Shown here: positions 1 through 10,070 of the stretch, piece by piece
How positions within the stretch are numbered: the first letter of the stretch is position 1
Layout: the number at the start of each line of letters is the position of its first letter
Origin: Ascarosepion bandense
Lineage: Eukaryota > Mollusca > Cephalopoda > Sepiida > Sepiidae
DNA: 64,000 bases
Assembly: GCA_037127315.1 (NCBI GenBank)
Contig: JBBBDQ010000400.1
Location: 773,501 to 837,500 of the forward strand
Direction of reading: 5' to 3'
Notes under the pieces: model-generated
The model's database searches: none
Told to the model about the DNA's origin: nothing
Seen by the model: only the letters and a program-made list of their open reading frames with translations
Position numbers and translations under genes: made by a program

Positions 1-2
1 CG

Positions 3-285
3 TGGATGTGCGTTGTAGTGCAGTGCGTATCAGTTCGAAATAAGAATGCGGAGTTCGAATTCCTGTTGAATTCGTGGCATTCACTTATGCGTAAATACTC
101 TCGGAAAAGGTATTAATCCATCTGTTCTCTCTCTAACTATGGGTTCTTGTAGCCCTGGTTGGCAACCAGTCTACCGCGGAAAGAAACAGTAACCTAATAC
201 GGGAAAATCTTTTGCCCAGTCAGTCATGGATCGAAAGAGACATGATCACCCAAGCATGTATCACGTATGGCACTTAACTGACTGA
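3..285 (+). mobile_element. SINE-A copy, near full length
   Basis: This is a tRNA-derived SINE. The head at about 3-75 has an A-box-like TGTAGTGCAGTG and a B-box-like GAGTTCGAATTCC, as in Pol III internal promoters. A non-tRNA body follows with landmarks shared by about 20 copies here: CTCGGAAAAGGTATTAATCC, ACTATGGGT, GGCAACCAGTCTACCGC, and the end CACTTAACTGACTGA. Compared with the others, the body has lost some bases around the internal CATGTCTC palindrome. It encodes no protein and depends on a LINE in trans. I infer a SINE from head, copy number and body conservation. Confidence 0.85.
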
Positions 286-744
286 TATGAATATATGAGC
301 TATACAGCTTTGTTGAATTTGAATCAAAGCTGAAAAAAAGAAAGGAAGAATATTGTGCGAAAATTAGACGAGAGGAAGACATATTTGCTGTAAAAAAAAT
401 CCTTCAAAACTTCAAATCTTTTCGATTTTTCTTTCTTTTAACTACCGGTACAAGTCGGAAAAGCAGCCACCACCCTATCATAAAGTTATATATGTTTTAA
501 ATAACCTCGCGCCAAGAGGCAGACATTTTTTTTTCCGTCTATATTTTTCCATTTTTAAGTCAGACACTAAATCATTGATTGACATTTCATCATTTACAAA
601 TTTACAATTGATGAGATTAAAAAAATAAATTTATTTTATTCGATTTTTATTTTATTACTAGTTACACGTCACGTACGATATTTCTTTTTCGGAAACGCGA
701 AACAAGATGTATTCTAAATTTACGCAAAAGGCATCTGTATGTAT

Positions 745-749
<5 letters not shown>
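286..749. other. AT-rich spacer, nothing recognised
   Basis: Low-complexity AT-rich DNA with short A and T runs. I see no coding potential or repeat family in it. Confidence 0.6.
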
Positions 750-779
<30 letters not shown>

Positions 780-1081
780 GTGTGTGTATGCGCGTGTATG
801 TATATGTGTGTGCGTATATATACGTGTATATATGTGTGTGTATGCGCGTGTATGTATATGTGTGTGCGTATATATATGTATATATGTGTGTGTATGCGCG
901 TGTATGTATATGTGTGTGCGTATATGTATGTATATGTGTGTGCGTATATATATATATGTATATATGTGTGTGTATGCGCGTGTATATATATGTGTGTGTA
1001 TGCGTATATATATGTGTATATATGTGTGTGTATGCGCGTGTATGTATATGTGTGTGCGTATATATATGTGTGTATATATGC

Positions 1082-1124
<43 letters not shown>

Positions 1125-1431
1125 TGCGTGTGTGTATGTATATGTGTGTATGTATATATATACATATATGCGTGTGTGTATGTATATGTGTGTATGTATA
1201 TGTATACATATATGCGTGTGTGTATGTATATGTGTGTATGTATATATATACATATATGCGTGTGTGTATGTATATGTGTGTATGTATATATATATACATA
1301 TATGCGTGTGTGCGTATATATATATATATATATATATACATACATATACATATGGGTGTGTATGTATATATATATATATATGTGTGTGTGCGCACACACA
1401 CATATATATATATATATATATTTATATATAA
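750..1431. repeat. Complex (TA)n/(TG)n microsatellite array
   Basis: About 680 bp of alternating purine-pyrimidine DNA. It opens with pure (TA)n (750-778) and continues with higher-order units of about 50 bp that combine TGTGTGTATGCGCGTGTATG with TATATATG runs. From about 1100 the units switch to CATATATGCGTGTGTGTATG. Stops are scarce in such DNA, so it is open in several frames on both strands; the Tyr/Ile/Val/Cys/His-rich translations are artefacts. Confidence 0.95.
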
Positions 1432-1630
1432 GTATGAGCTTTTGACAAACAAGGTATTATTGTTAGGTTTTTTATATCAGTTTTCATTACTTATGATTTT
1501 TTTACTTTGCAGAACACAAATTATATAGAAATTGTCCAAATGTTTTGTGTTTCCGAGCGCTTTCGTTTATATTTTTACCCTTTATCAAAGGTGAATTTGA
1601 TTTTACGTGTAGCTGAATATGTGTAGAATT

Positions 1631-1661
<31 letters not shown>

Positions 1662-1697
1662 TTCAAAGTAAATCAATTAATTGTTAATTAATTGTTG

Positions 1698-1729
<32 letters not shown>

Positions 1730-1960
1730 AGATAAAATAAAGAACAAATAAAGAAACCTTCAATTTTATTTGAATATTTAATGCTTTGTTAGAAACCTTT
1801 TAATAAATAAAGCATTCCTTGTTCCAGTGTCATTAACGAAGACGCGTTATTCTTGATTCTAGATTCATTCTGCTGCGTATCTTAATTTACGATCGTAAGA
1901 GTTTTTTTCCCCATTTATCAGTTGTGCGACTCCTTTGCATTTCTTGTTTCCCTGTCATCT
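1432..1960. other. Spacer with short microsatellites
   Basis: Contains (TA)n then (GA)n at 1631-1661, (CA)n then (TA)n at 1697-1728, and an inverted TTAATTAATTG motif at about 1674-1695. No gene is seen. Confidence 0.6.
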
Positions 1961-3170
1961 ATAAGGACTTTGAATATGTTCTCGCTGTTTTTCAACAGAT
2001 GGTTTTCTCAGAACTGCGTGGATGTAGTCTGAGATGGTAACCCATCTATAAGGAAGTACTATAAACAAGCTTAAAATTCAGTGTATATAATTTCGCCGAA
2101 GTGTAGACAACTTTGTTTTTCATATCGTTAAATATGTCGAATTTTGTGCCAAAGAAATAGTATTTGCGGGGAATTTTACTGCACTAATTAATTCAAACGT
2201 AATGTGAAGCTGAAACACACGTAATTCTTGTTGAGATTTACGGCGACCATGCTCTGTCGGAAACAATATGCAGAGATTGGTTTAGACGCTTCAAAAATAA
2301 TGATTTTGAAGATAAAGAACGCTATGGCGCACCGAGAAACTTTGAAAGCGAAACATTGAAGGCATTACTTCATGAAGACTCATGTCAATTTTCAGAATCA
2401 TTATGTGTTGATTGCACAACAGTTTGTAAACTTTTGAAATCATTAGGAATGATTCAAAAGCATGGACATTAGCTGCCGTACGAATTGAAGCCGAGAGTCG
2501 TCGAATGGCGTCTTGTCAAGTGTGAACGGCGATGAAAAGTGGATACTATACATTAACCATAAGCGTAGAAAATTGTGGGTTAAGCCCGGTAATGCATCAA
2601 CATCGGCAGCAAAACAGAATAACCATGGTTCGATGCTTCTGATCTGCATTTGGTGGGATCAGCTGGGTGTAGTCTATGACGAGCTGCTGAAATCGACCGA
2701 AACCATCACGAAAGATCGCTATCGACTACAGATGATGGGTTTGAGCCGAGCTTTAAAGAAAAACGGCCGCTACATGTGCAGAGAAACGGCAAAGTGATTT
2801 TGTAACATGAAAACGCTACGGTACATGTTGCAAAACGGGTAAAATCCTATTTGGAAACGCGTAAATGGGAAGTCCTAACCCCACCAGCGGTATTCACTAG
2901 ACATTGCCCCGATTGTTCCGATTAATAGCACATGGCCTGGCTGAGTAGCACTTTATTCTTATGAAGATGACAAAAAATAGTTCGGCTCGTGGTTAGCCTC
3001 AAACGACATGTCTTTTTTTCCGACGTTCAATTGAAATGCTGATTAAACGATGGGAAACGTAGTGGTTATTGATGGTTAATACTTTTAGTGACATATCTCT
3101 ACTAAGTTTTTTGAAAATAAAGCATTGCTTTTTATGAAAAGTCAGCTAGAAATTATTCAAGATCCTAATA
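1961..3170 (+). mobile_element. mariner-family DNA transposon, inactivated
   Basis: A cut-and-paste transposon relic. The terminal inverted repeats are visible: the left begins ATAAGGACTTTGAATATGTT at 1961, and the right (3143-3170) reads in reverse ATTAGGATCTTGAATAATTT, about 27 bp each. About 1.2 kb fits a mariner with a 345-aa transposase gene. A TA flanks the left end. A second, 3'-truncated copy of the same subfamily lies at 53150-54070. It is dead because its transposase gene is frameshifted. Confidence 0.85.
2120..3085 (+). pseudogene. mariner transposase pseudogene
   Basis: Broken DDE/D transposase. The longest open piece (2513-2797) encodes NGDEKWILYINHKRRKLWVK and later ICIWWDQLGVVYDELLK, the classic mariner catalytic-core landmarks: GDEKW with the first Asp, then IWWDQ-GVVY-ELL. 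Upstream DNA translates to helix-turn-helix pieces (ICRDWFRRFKNNDFEDKERYG), and downstream to an HVAKRV-like stretch, the PHPPYSPD region in mutated form, and the ERWE-VV-DG C-terminal region. Several frameshifts and stops separate these, so no active enzyme can be made. Confidence 0.85.
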
Positions 3171-3471
3171 CAATCTTTAAAAATTGTAAATGCAGCTTCA
3201 ATCGCCATCTTCCGTCTTCCTAAAATCTGTTCTTTTATTCCCCCCTTCTCGTTCATTCTATTTTAGTGACTTTTTGCGCCTTAGTGACATGATCACCTAA
3301 CTTGGGGTGAATTGATAACAAAATAGAAGTTTAATTTTTTTTGACTCGCGACTGTATGAGCGGAAAAGAAAGATTATTGTAAGAATATTTTTGGTTGGAA
3401 AGACATGTTTTGCTTTTTTTAAAATCTCGTCAAATAAAATCTTTTTCACTGTAGCTCTAACACAATTCCAT
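3171..3471. other. Spacer, nothing recognised
   Basis: AT-rich DNA between the mariner right end and the hammerhead SINE. No repeat or coding signal was noticed. Confidence 0.5.
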
Positions 3472-3606
3472 GCGCCGATGGCTTAGGGACTAGAGACTCC
3501 GACTGACACCAAATCGGTCGAGTTTCGATCCCGGCTAGAAGCAAGTGGATATGTCTAGCCACACTGATGAGCTGTGATACCGCGAAACAGGCTTGTATGT
3601 GGCTGA

Positions 3607-3608
<2 letters not shown>
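3472..3608 (+). mobile_element. tRNA-headed, hammerhead-bearing SINE-like element, copy 1
   Basis: The first 65 nt look tRNA-derived: A-box-like GATGGCTTAGGGAC, and about 45 nt later B-box-like CGAGTTTCGATCCCG, with a short palindrome CGACTGACACCAAATCGGTCG in the anticodon/variable region. A complete hammerhead motif (3557-3604) follows, and the element runs into (TA)n at 3609. A homologous copy in the same order is at 54108-54245 on minus, and a broken one at 38365-38462 on minus. Sm-alpha repeats of schistosomes are a known precedent for a Pol III promoter plus hammerhead. The family name and mobility are inference. Confidence 0.65.
3557..3604 (+). ncRNA. Type I hammerhead self-cleaving ribozyme motif
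   Basis: All conserved parts are readable. Stem I: AGCCACA (3557-3563) pairs with TGTGGCT (3598-3604). Core CTGATGA: 3564-3570. Stem II: GCTGT-GAT-ACCGC (3571-3583) with one T/C mismatch. GAAA: 3584-3587. Stem III is only A-T and C-G, closing the loop AGGCTT. The cleavage triplet GTA is at 3595-3597, with predicted cleavage after 3597. GTC/GAC outside stem I can extend it. A two-base-pair stem III is typical of retroelement hammerheads, which often need a dimer for good activity. Activity is not shown here. Confidence 0.75.

Positions 3609-3660
<52 letters not shown>
3609..3660. repeat. (TA)n microsatellite
   Basis: About 26 TA units directly after the hammerhead element. The other well-preserved hammerhead copy also abuts (TA)n. 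Confidence 0.95.
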
Positions 3661-3665
<5 letters not shown>

Positions 3666-3731
3666 AATTTGTACATCAGTCACTCTCCAATAAGTGTTTC
3701 ATTTAAAGTGATTGACAACGTACTTCTTTAA

Positions 3732-3993
3732 GGATGTGCGTTGTGGTACAGTGGATAAAACGAGAAACCGGGGAGCCGAGTTCAAATTCCAGTTGAATCC
3801 ATTGTATTCACTTACGCGCAAATACCCTTGGGAAAGGTATTAATCCGTCTCTTCCTTCCAGTTATGGGTTAAATAGCAGGACAGATTGGGTTCTGTAGCC
3901 TTGGTCGGCAACCAGTCTACCGCAGAAAGCAATGGCAACCTACTGCGGGATAATCTTGTGCCCAGTGTATCACGTATGGCACTTAACTGACTA
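3732..3993 (+). mobile_element. SINE-A copy with 3' internal deletion
   Basis: Head GGATGTGCGTTGTGGTACAG, body and the GTATCACGTATGGCACTTAA end are present. The CATGTCTC...GAGACATG palindrome and flanks are deleted (CCCAG joins directly to TGTATCACG), and the head lacks the CGGCTCGGAACG segment. Confidence 0.85.
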
Positions 3994-4484
3994 ACACAAT
4001 TTGCAAACCAGCCGGTCACCCTTACCATACCTACCTAGTTTTGTCAGTTGGAAATAACCTCACCAAAATCAAAAGATATTATTTTCTATGTTCGTATTTG
4101 TTTTTTTTTTCTTTTTCATAATTTATACAGTCAGACACTAAATCATTATTTTACTATTTACAGTTGGTGAGGTTAAAACTTTATTTATTGTATTCATTGT
4201 TTGTTTAATGATATTCATATATAAAAAAGTATATTTCCTTCATATATTTTTTTAAAACTTTACTTAAGCCTATTAGTCAATTTGGACTTGGCTTTGGTAT
4301 ACCAGGCCTTCTGTTTATAAATCCTCGCCAACTCCTCGCCAACTACTAAATTAACGACCGCTTTAAGTCGCAAAAGAATGTCAGGAGATGTCAGAAAGAT
4401 CTTGGTTAAACTAAGAGGCTGTCATATAGAAAGAAAAATCTGGTTCTTATTTTATCACTGGTAGGAGGTGAAGCGCATGTTTCC

Positions 4485-4525
<41 letters not shown>

Positions 4526-4640
4526 GCTGCTACTACTACTGTTAAGGAGGAGGAGGAGATATTTTCAGATAAAACGTCAAACGATAAAGGATTACTTTTA
4601 AGCTGTTAATTACGTTGAAGAATCAGGTGATAGCTATTTT

Positions 4641-4671
<31 letters not shown>

Positions 4672-4929
4672 GAACGAGGTGTGCTTTTCTTTTGGTTTTT
4701 CTTTTCATCTCGAAAGTGCAGTTGTATGGTAACGAACAGACTAGTGTCTTCAAAAAGAACTCTGAGCTCACAATATGAACTGTTAAAGCAAATTTTTCCA
4801 GTGTCTAAACAGATACAGTCCATTTTCTTTTCTTTTTTTTTTTTCGAATAAGATTTCAGTCTAGTATCATTTTCAGAATCTCTGACATGTTCTTTCTTTG
4901 ATTTTGATATGATCTCTTTTCCGCGTATC
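3994..4929. other. Spacer with (ATT)n and poly-T tracts
   Basis: Holds (TTA)n at about 4487-4525, a (CTA)/(GGA)-rich run to 4557, and poly-T/poly-A tracts at 4641-4670 and 4826-4845. No gene is supported; open frames here come from the homopolymers. Confidence 0.6.
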
Positions 4930-5175
4930 AGAGTTCGAATTCCTGTCAAGTTCGTTACAGTCACCAAAGTTAAGCAAACGTCGTACTTAGTCAGTACCTC
5001 AATGAGTAACTATTTGAGAATGCCATGTGTTCTAAGCGTTAGTGGGTGTTGTAATGGATATTGTTAATCGGAAAGTGCAGTTCCAATTCCGCTTGGGTTC
5101 GCTATGTTCACTCACGCGTAAATACCATTAAGAAAGACATGTATCGTTCTCTTCTCTCCCCAAGCTATGGGGAAA
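4930..5175 (+). mobile_element. Old 5S rRNA-tRNA composite SINE
   Basis: At about 4960-5035 the sequence follows the 3' two thirds of 5S rRNA: CACCAAAGTTAAGCAAACGT (the 5S A-block region), then a degraded C-block and TTGAGAATGCC, ending TCTAAGC. From 5042 a tRNA-type module begins (GTGGGTGTTGTAATGGAT, then AGTTCCAATTCCG), followed by SINE-A-like body (TTCACTCACGCGTAAATACC). A SINE-A-like GAGTTCGAATTCC fragment precedes it at about 4931. The same order is seen at 29051-29340 and, reversed, at 37152-37422. This copy is diverged. Confidence 0.6.
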
Positions 5176-5924
5176 TTAGTAAAATTTGTATTGCTAAAGT
5201 ATTATCTCTTCAAAAAGTTCTTACAATCTAAAAATATTTTCTGATTTTAAATAACTTGAATAGAATTAATAATGGTATCAATCAATTCCTAAATCAAGTC
5301 GTAAGAACACATTTCGCAGGACATTTAAAGTACCAAACAACGCAGACTTCTGAAGCGATGAGGGAATACTAGGTTGTATTCCAACTTCCTCAATGTAATT
5401 TCGGTGGCACAAAACCCAGCGCCCAATAATTTGGACAAATAGTGCCAAGAAGTTTCTATTATGGGAATTTATAGTGAAACATCCTGCCATCCCCGAGAAT
5501 AGAATGCTCTACTTTATAAAAGACGGTAACGAGCGGTACGAGTAGTGGGGGGGGGTCTTAGGCGAAGGCATTCACTATTCGATAGTCGATTCCGCTCCAA
5601 TCCGTGTATGATTGTTAATTGTACCTTAGTACACTAAATCTGTATTTCTTATTCCTGGTGTGGAGTTCCATTCTTCAACTGATCCTTTTATACTCTATTC
5701 CTTTTCGGGATATATCAGAATTCAAATCCGATAATCCGGATTTTTCTTGAGCTTGACAATGTCTTTGATCTCGATATTATGGTCAATCAGGAACCGGTGG
5801 TCTCAAGAATTTGGACATTAGCAACCTACAATAATTTATTCTTTTTCCAGTTATCATTGTTATCCAAGAAGTAACCTTGTCAGGTCGCTAGTTGGTCGAA
5901 ATGAGACTCTTAAGGACACCTGAC
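5176..5924. other. Spacer, nothing recognised
   Basis: AT-rich DNA with a short poly-G run (5549-5555). One open frame on minus (5490-5278) matches nothing I know. Confidence 0.5.
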
Positions 5925-6000
5925 CCAGTGGATATAGACGTTGGTTAGTTACTGTGACTTGATCCAAAGAGTTGTGAGTTCAATACCGGGCTATAGCATT
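5925..6000 (+). repeat. Possible tRNA-like head of another SINE type
   Basis: CCAGTGGATATAGACGTTGG with TTGGTTAGTTAC resembles an A box. About 40 nt later GTGAGTTCAATACC resembles a B box, then CGGGCT. Only one copy is present, so this is a weak call. Confidence 0.25.
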
Positions 6001-6079
6001 GGTGAACAAATAACTTACAGGGTTAGAGGGAGATAACTCATGACTACCAAAAAGAGGCACTACTACGCAAGGAATGAAG

Positions 6080-6345
6080 ATCATATTTTTTTTAATCATA
6101 TCGCCCCGAGCAAGGCGGTAACGCCACTGATGTGCAGGGGGCTACGTCACAGTGAAAAGATTAGAGGAGAGAAAGCCGGAAACCACATTTTAAAAAAGGA
6201 ACAAGGGATGAGCCTCTACACCTGTTCAATAGACATGGGTGGAGTGTGAATCGGGCGATAGTTTAGACTATCTACTCCAATTGAAAAAAAAAAGTGAAAA
6301 GATTGGAAAAGAGAAAGCCGGAAACTACATTCTTAACACCTAAAG
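6080..6345 (-). mobile_element. SINE-B dimer
   Basis: On minus the right monomer begins CAATTGGAGTAGATAGTCTA, continues through CGCCCGATTCACACTCC, TTCAATAG and GCCGGCTTTC-like landmarks, and ends with the tail TTACCGCCTTGCTCGGGGCG-ATATGATTAAAAAA at about 6083. A second, 5' partial monomer (6290-6345) lacks the tail and is joined through a T-run. The same dimer layout recurs at 10891 and 14656. The tail matches the 3' end of the Jockey-like LINE. Confidence 0.75.
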
Positions 6346-6532
6346 AAGGCCGGAGCGTACAACGGCCGAAACGTCGTACAAATGGCAACAAAGATGAGGA
6401 CAATAGTCCGAATAATGTAAATAATGTAAATTCTACCTCATCTAAAAAATATAGACGAATATTTTATTGTTTTATTACCTATTTCAAGGATTGAACTCCA
6501 GATCAATAGAAGTATTTTTGTGAAGTTTTGCA

Positions 6533-6808
6533 GATGTGCGTTGTGGTGCAGTAAATATCGGCTCTGTACAAGAAATCGAAGAGTCGAGTTCGAATTTCAG
6601 TTGAAATCATTGTATTAACTTATACGCAAATACTATTGGGAAAGGTATTAAATCGTCTCTTCTCTCCAGCTATGGATTAAATAACAAAATAGTTTGGGTT
6701 CTAGAACCTTGGTTGGCAACCAGTCTACAGCAGAAAATAATGGCAACCTACTGCGGGAAAATCTTTCGAGACATGATAGCTCCAGCGTGTATCACGTATG
6801 GCACTGAA
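6533..6808 (+). mobile_element. SINE-A copy, 3' end truncated
   Basis: Head GATGTGCGTTGTGGTGCAGT and B-box GAGTTCGAATTTC are present. The body runs to GTATCACGTATGGCACTGAA and the CTGA tail is lost. The internal palindrome is reduced. Confidence 0.85.
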
Positions 6809-6869
6809 TTTTCATAGGTATAAGATTTCGACCAGTAGTGTAATCTTTGCTTAATTTTATATTTTTATC

Positions 6870-7345
6870 ATTTCATTCCAAATAAGTCAAGATACTGTGA
6901 CGCAAGCGGTTACTGAGTATTAGAGAATTTGAGAAAAATATACTATTAAGGAGAAAAGAGAATAAATGAATACGAATTAAGAAAACCGAAGTTAACGAAG
7001 TTAAGTTGCATTTAAATTTTTTGAAATCAAATTTGACAGGAAGGTAGGAAGCTGGAAGAGAGTTCCACAAGAAAGAAATGCGATAGCAAAAAAAACAAAA
7101 AAAAACTGTTCTAGCCAATTTAACTGTAAGCCGATGAGACCTTTCCGCCAATCTCGTACTGCGCTTATATTCATAACGCCTAGGTAAATTGCATCAGAAC
7201 AATTACCATGAAAGTATTTATCAAGAAGACACAAGAAAGCTACCTTATGGCCGTGAGAAATTGACTGAAGCCAAAATACCAGGTTAAGATCATTAACATT
7301 GCAGATTCTTTGTATTTTATTAAGAATGTCTAAATCTCTCTTGGG
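6870..7345 (-). pseudogene. Jockey-like LINE reverse transcriptase, C-terminal relic
   Basis: On minus the translation keeps landmarks of the ORF2 C-terminus: LDILNKIQRICNVNDLNL, then LQSISHGHKVAFLCLLDKYF, HGNCSDAIYL, and in another frame FLWNSLPASYLP. These match, in order, the better copy at 45542-46228 (LDKIQRRICNVVDPNLVAQL, LSHQHNVASLCLFYKCF, LWNSLLAS). Frameshifts break it. It is a 5'-truncated, dead copy. Confidence 0.75.
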
Positions 7346-7449
7346 TTTAATAAATAAAAAATGAAGATATTTAAGTCTAGTTAACCTGGTAAAATTGGCA
7401 GAATTCTTCAGTATAAAAAACATGTTTTTATTTCCATGTTTTTTGGGGT

Positions 7450-8000
7450 TTTTTTTATAATCATATCGCCCCAATCAAGGCAGTTTACTGGTTATAGGGA
7501 GTATCAGGAAGTGAGTAACAGATGGATGAGAATACTGATGAAAGTGGAGTGGATGGAGAAATGAGCATAAGAGAGAGGATGCAAGTTAGTGAGATAGGAG
7601 ATGACTATTGCTTTTACATTTTAATTCTTGGAGATTGTAGCTGTCAGGGAAGCAAGTAAACGGAAAGGAATTCCACAGGCGAGAAGTGCGTGAAAAGAAG
7701 CTGAAGGAGTAGAATTTTAGTTTATATTTTATTGGTTTCACAGTAAAAGGGTGGGATCTGGTTTCTAATCTTGTGGCTCGAGTAAATTCATATATATGAG
7801 CTAAGTTCATCGGAGCAGAAGCTGTGAAAGTATTTGTAGAAGGGACACTGGGAAGCCACATTACACTGGTGAGAAAGTGACTGTATCTGAGCTGCCCAGT
7901 CGGGATCGATCACATTACAGATTCTCCGTTGGATTTTGCCAAGGATTTTTATGTGGATAGCAGGAGCACCCGACCAGATAAGGCAGCAGTATACAATTTT
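7450..8000 (-). pseudogene. Jockey-like LINE 3' fragment
   Basis: Reads on minus. Poly-T plus TAATCATATCGCCCC at 7450 is the reversed LINE tail. Further along come EFTRATRLETRSHPFTVKPI and RTSRLWNSFPFTCFPDSYNL (7586-7861) and, beyond 7880, the IQRRICN-like region reversed (CAGATTCTCCGTTGGATTTT). It is a 5'-truncated copy of the same LINE family as at 20273, 32680, 45505 and 49745. Confidence 0.8.
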
Positions 8001-8449
8001 GTCTTTTGTTTTGGTTATTTTTACTTATTTAAGACATGTTCACTTCAATGTTGGAGTTGCCTAAGATTTACCCAAATTTGAGTGCAGTTGTTTATTAAAA
8101 AAAGTATCGTTTATAAAGGTTCAGTCCGTGCTTTAAGTATGAACCGAAGATTTCCCCAATAGGCACAGACGTTGACCGGAAAAAAAAAGAAGACAAGAAA
8201 AAAATAAAAAAATTAATGGAATAAAAGTTGTAAGGTACATTTATTTTTTTTTTTTTTTTAAGATTGGGAAAAGATTTAACTTTGTCTTATTGGTTAGAGA
8301 GAAAAAAAGTCATTGGACAAACAAAATAATATTTGTGCAGTACGAGTCGTCCCCAACTCAACCAGAGACTTTAAAAGAGGAGGGTGGTGGTGATGATGAT
8401 GATAACAATAAAAACAATGATAACAACAACAATAATAATAGCTGTTTTC
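8001..8449. other. Spacer with A- and T-rich runs
   Basis: Homopolymer-rich, with a GATGAT/AACAAT simple stretch at 8390-8440. No gene seen. Confidence 0.5.
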
Positions 8450-8645
8450 GTCGGAAGATGTGCGGGTATTATTGGCGAACGTGTTTCAAATTTCGGCCTA
8501 GTCATTTGCATTCACTTTCTCACAAATAGTTTTGAGAAAGGCTTGGATCCATCTCTTCTTCCTGATCCAAAGATTGGGCTTAAATAGCAAAATAGACACA
8601 ACTCTCTGACCTTGGATGTCAGCCAGTCTAGGATGTGAACAATTA
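8450..8645 (+). mobile_element. Degraded SINE-A fragment
   Basis: AGATGTGCGGGTATTATTGG, then CATTTGCATTCACTTTCTCA, GAAAGGCTTGGATCCATCTC, TTAAATAGCAAAATAGACAC and GTCAGCCAGTCTAG follow SINE-A landmarks in order with many substitutions. The 3' third is missing. Confidence 0.6.
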
Positions 8646-9689
8646 TGAATTAAATAATGTGGAGAAGACAATGGGGAAACTACTCCGTTTTCCCAATAAT
8701 ATATGCCAATTTAAAGATGAAAATAAAAAGAATCACTAAACGATTATATATTTATCGATTTTCTACTGTTAATAATGAAATATTCCGTTGTTATGGTATT
8801 AGGAAATTTCACTTGGCCCAAAAAAGGTGAGTACAATTAGATTCAGCGTTTAATGCACTGTTTCTTTTTTGTTTTGTTTTTTGTTTTTTTTAATTATTTC
8901 TTTTGATTTATATTAGCCTTCTCTTGGATACTTTTTGGTGATTTTCAAAACGGAATTCTTTATTACGTGTGACAAAAGAGTTAATTTCTAAATAAAAATT
9001 CCAAATATCTCATGCAGAAAATATAACAGACGCAGTTGCAAAATTACTTAAAGATGTCGCCATTTTTCACGGTACTTGTCATGATAGCTTTATTTGGGTA
9101 CTGTTTATTTTAATAATTTGAAAAACAAAATACTTCCTTATATGCGACAGTAGAGTTGATTGTATAGATAAAAATCCTAGATTTTCCATGCATAAAATAT
9201 AGCTAATGTAATTGCAAAATTATATCGGTTATTTTTTATTTTTTTTATTTTACGGTAATATAAACTAGTAAAAAAATATGACTGATATTTACGTGGTCTG
9301 GAATCTTCAAGCACAATTCTTATTAGCTATAAAATCAGTATTTTACTTCCAATATTTTCCATTGTTTACTGGGTCATATTTTATTTCTCATAGTTTTTGT
9401 ATCTACCTATAAGATCAATATTTATTTGTCAGGATTTTATATTACCTATAAGATTAAGTTTTTATACCAAGTATTTTATTAGCAATATTTTCTATTTACA
9501 ATAAGTAAAATATTTGTTATTACCTAAAAAGTATAAAGAAAGCACATATAACAAAAGATATTGATTGTCGTTATGTCCAATACTTATGAGCTAAGAGACG
9601 GACTGCTTCGCGCTCAAAATAATTGTACACTAAATAAAATAATATAAATCCTCCGAAACTCACTAGATTACGACAAACCCTCTGATTGG
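8646..9689. repeat. AT-rich DNA with an old internal duplication
   Basis: The segment at about 8950-9055 (AAAATTCCAAATATCTCATG, GTTGCAAAATTAC) is repeated, diverged, at about 9127-9225 (AAAATCCTAGATTTTCCATG, ATTGCAAAATTAT), a spacing of about 175 bp. Nothing coding is seen. Confidence 0.45.
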
Positions 9690-10070
9690 TCATAAGGGGA
9701 GCTAACTCTTTAAGTTAGGTATAACAAGTTCCATATTCGAGTTCTATTTTTAGTTGGTTGTTTTTGGTGTTTTTTGTTTTGTTGTTTTTTGTCTGAATAT
9801 AATTTATGTTCAACTAGTTCTCATAAGGGGAGCTAACTCTTTAAGTTAGGTATAACAAGTTCCATATTCGTGTTCTATATTAGTTCGTTGTTTTTTGGTG
9901 TTTTTTGTTTTGTTGTTTTTTGTCTGAATATAATTTATGTTCAACTAGTTCTCATAAGGGGAGCTAACTCTTTAAGTTAGGTATAACAAGTCCCATATTC
10001 GTGTTCTATTTTTAGTTGGTTGTTTTTGTTGTTTTTTTGTCTGAATATAATTTATGTTCAACTCGTTCTC
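9690..10070 (+). repeat. Three tandem copies of a 131-bp unit
   Basis: Units start at 9690, 9821 and 9952 with TCATAAGGGGAGCTAACTCT and end with TTATGTTCAACTAGTTC. The third is shorter (about 119 bp) through loss in its TTTTGTTTTG-rich part. The copies are nearly identical, so the expansion is recent. No coding sequence. Confidence 0.9.

Noticed and set aside
658..1528. Six overlapping open frames of 218-264 aa rich in Tyr, Ile, Val, Cys or His
   Set aside because: They are translations of (TA)n/(TG)n microsatellite DNA on both strands. Stops are rare in such sequence; there is no protein.
1543..1610. Hammerhead-like CTTTGATAAAGGG ... CGAAAGCGCTCGGAAAC on minus
   Set aside because: The core is not CTGANGA and stem I is not found. 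It may be a PLE remnant but is too weak to call.
4623..4967. 114-aa frame on minus ending in a poly-Lys run
   Set aside because: The end is encoded by poly-T/poly-A tracts and the rest overlaps a SINE fragment.
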